A stretch of DNA of 7,242 bases from Gammaproteobacteria bacterium CG22_combo_CG10-13_8_21_14_all_40_8 (GTDB taxonomy: Bacteria > Pseudomonadota > Gammaproteobacteria > Enterobacterales > GCA-002770795): positions 1 through 7,242 of the forward strand of contig PCTP01000071.1 in NCBI GenBank assembly GCA_002770795.1, given 5' to 3'. A program made the position numbers and the translations under genes. Shown one piece after another: positions 7,050 to 7,242 of this stretch. Position 1 is the first letter of the stretch. The number at the start of each line of letters is the position of its first letter. Below the pieces are notes generated by a model. The model was not told where the DNA came from and made no database searches. It worked only from the letters and a program-made list of their open reading frames with translations.

Positions 7050-7121
7050 GAAAAGTTTAAACTATCACCTTATGCTATAAAGCTGGTCACTCCCCCAGTT
7101 TGCCTTATTTTTCCAAAAAAA

Positions 7122-7212
7122 CTCTGTGCTCTCTGTGTCCTCTGTGGTTCAATGGTTTTGAAAGCGGTTAGAGATCAATCAATGAACCACAGAGGACACA
7201 GAGGCCACCGAG
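7122..7212. repeat. Long inverted repeat with arms made of three 9-bp units (CCACAGAGGACACAGAG type)
   Basis: The left arm (7122-7151) and right arm (7183-7212) are complementary at 27 of 30 positions. The inner 21 bp (7131-7151 and 7183-7203) are perfect, around a loop of 31 bases. Each arm has an internal 9-bp period. On the left, CTCTGTG recurs at 7122, 7131 and 7140. On the right the units are ACCACAGAG, GACACAGAG and GCCACCGAG, starting at 7186, 7195 and 7204. Repeats of this sequence type are scattered in intergenic regions of many unrelated bacterial genomes, to my recollection. Whether this is a REP-like element, the edge of a small mobile cassette, or a processed RNA hairpin cannot be told from here. 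The stem is far longer than a normal terminator and no T-run follows it. Confidence 0.85.
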
Positions 7213-7242
7213 AAAGTATGGTTTCAGTGATTGTTGTGGCTA

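Noticed and set aside
7122..7212. CRISPR array or Rho-independent terminator at the right-end repeat
   Set aside because: There are only two inverted arms with no direct repeat-spacer pattern, and the stem is too long and lacks a trailing T-run.
7182..7242. A short coding sequence at the right edge
   Set aside because: About 20 codons, mostly repeat-derived, with no recognisable domain; it cannot be supported without sequence to the right.

Overview
The window looks like chromosomal DNA of a gammaproteobacterium with moderate to low GC (low-to-mid 40s % by eye). The evidence is a full-length PlsB-type glycerol-3-phosphate acyltransferase with the family's acyltransferase blocks, next to UbiC and UbiA, the first two enzymes of ubiquinone synthesis. 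I cannot name the genus. The two leading genes resemble the acyl-CoA ligase and PLP-dependent decarboxylase that travel with exosortase A (PEP-CTERM) loci. This suggests an environmental, probably exopolysaccharide-producing lineage rather than an enteric one.

Layout. On the + strand: the C-terminal part of an AMP-forming acyl-CoA ligase (2-874, cut by the left edge), then a PLP-dependent decarboxylase (908-2182), then plsB (2224-4704). plsB has its own ribosome binding site and a candidate extended -10 promoter lying over the decarboxylase stop codon. An 87-bp convergent gap without a convincing terminator follows. On the - strand, read right to left: ubiC (6949-6398), ubiA (6373-5480) and a LysE/RhtB-family exporter (5445-4792). 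They are separated by only 24 and 34 bp and probably form one transcription unit. The last 293 bp (6950-7242) hold no supportable gene. They contain the presumed ubiC promoter region, an 11-bp TGGTC-A-GACCA dyad, and a large inverted repeat whose arms are built from 9-bp units of the CCACAGAGGACACAGAG type.

How the genes fit together. The ligase and decarboxylase form a biosynthetic pair of unknown product tied to exosortase A/exopolysaccharide loci. PlsB starts phospholipid synthesis. UbiC makes 4-hydroxybenzoate from chorismate and UbiA prenylates it at the membrane. The LysE-like protein is a small-molecule exporter with no obvious link to quinones. No clearly new multi-gene system is visible. 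The points most worth checking are the exosortase-associated pair (the rest of the locus would lie left of the window), the right-end palindromic repeat, the near-duplicated ubiC-ubiA junction and the operator-like dyad upstream of ubiC.
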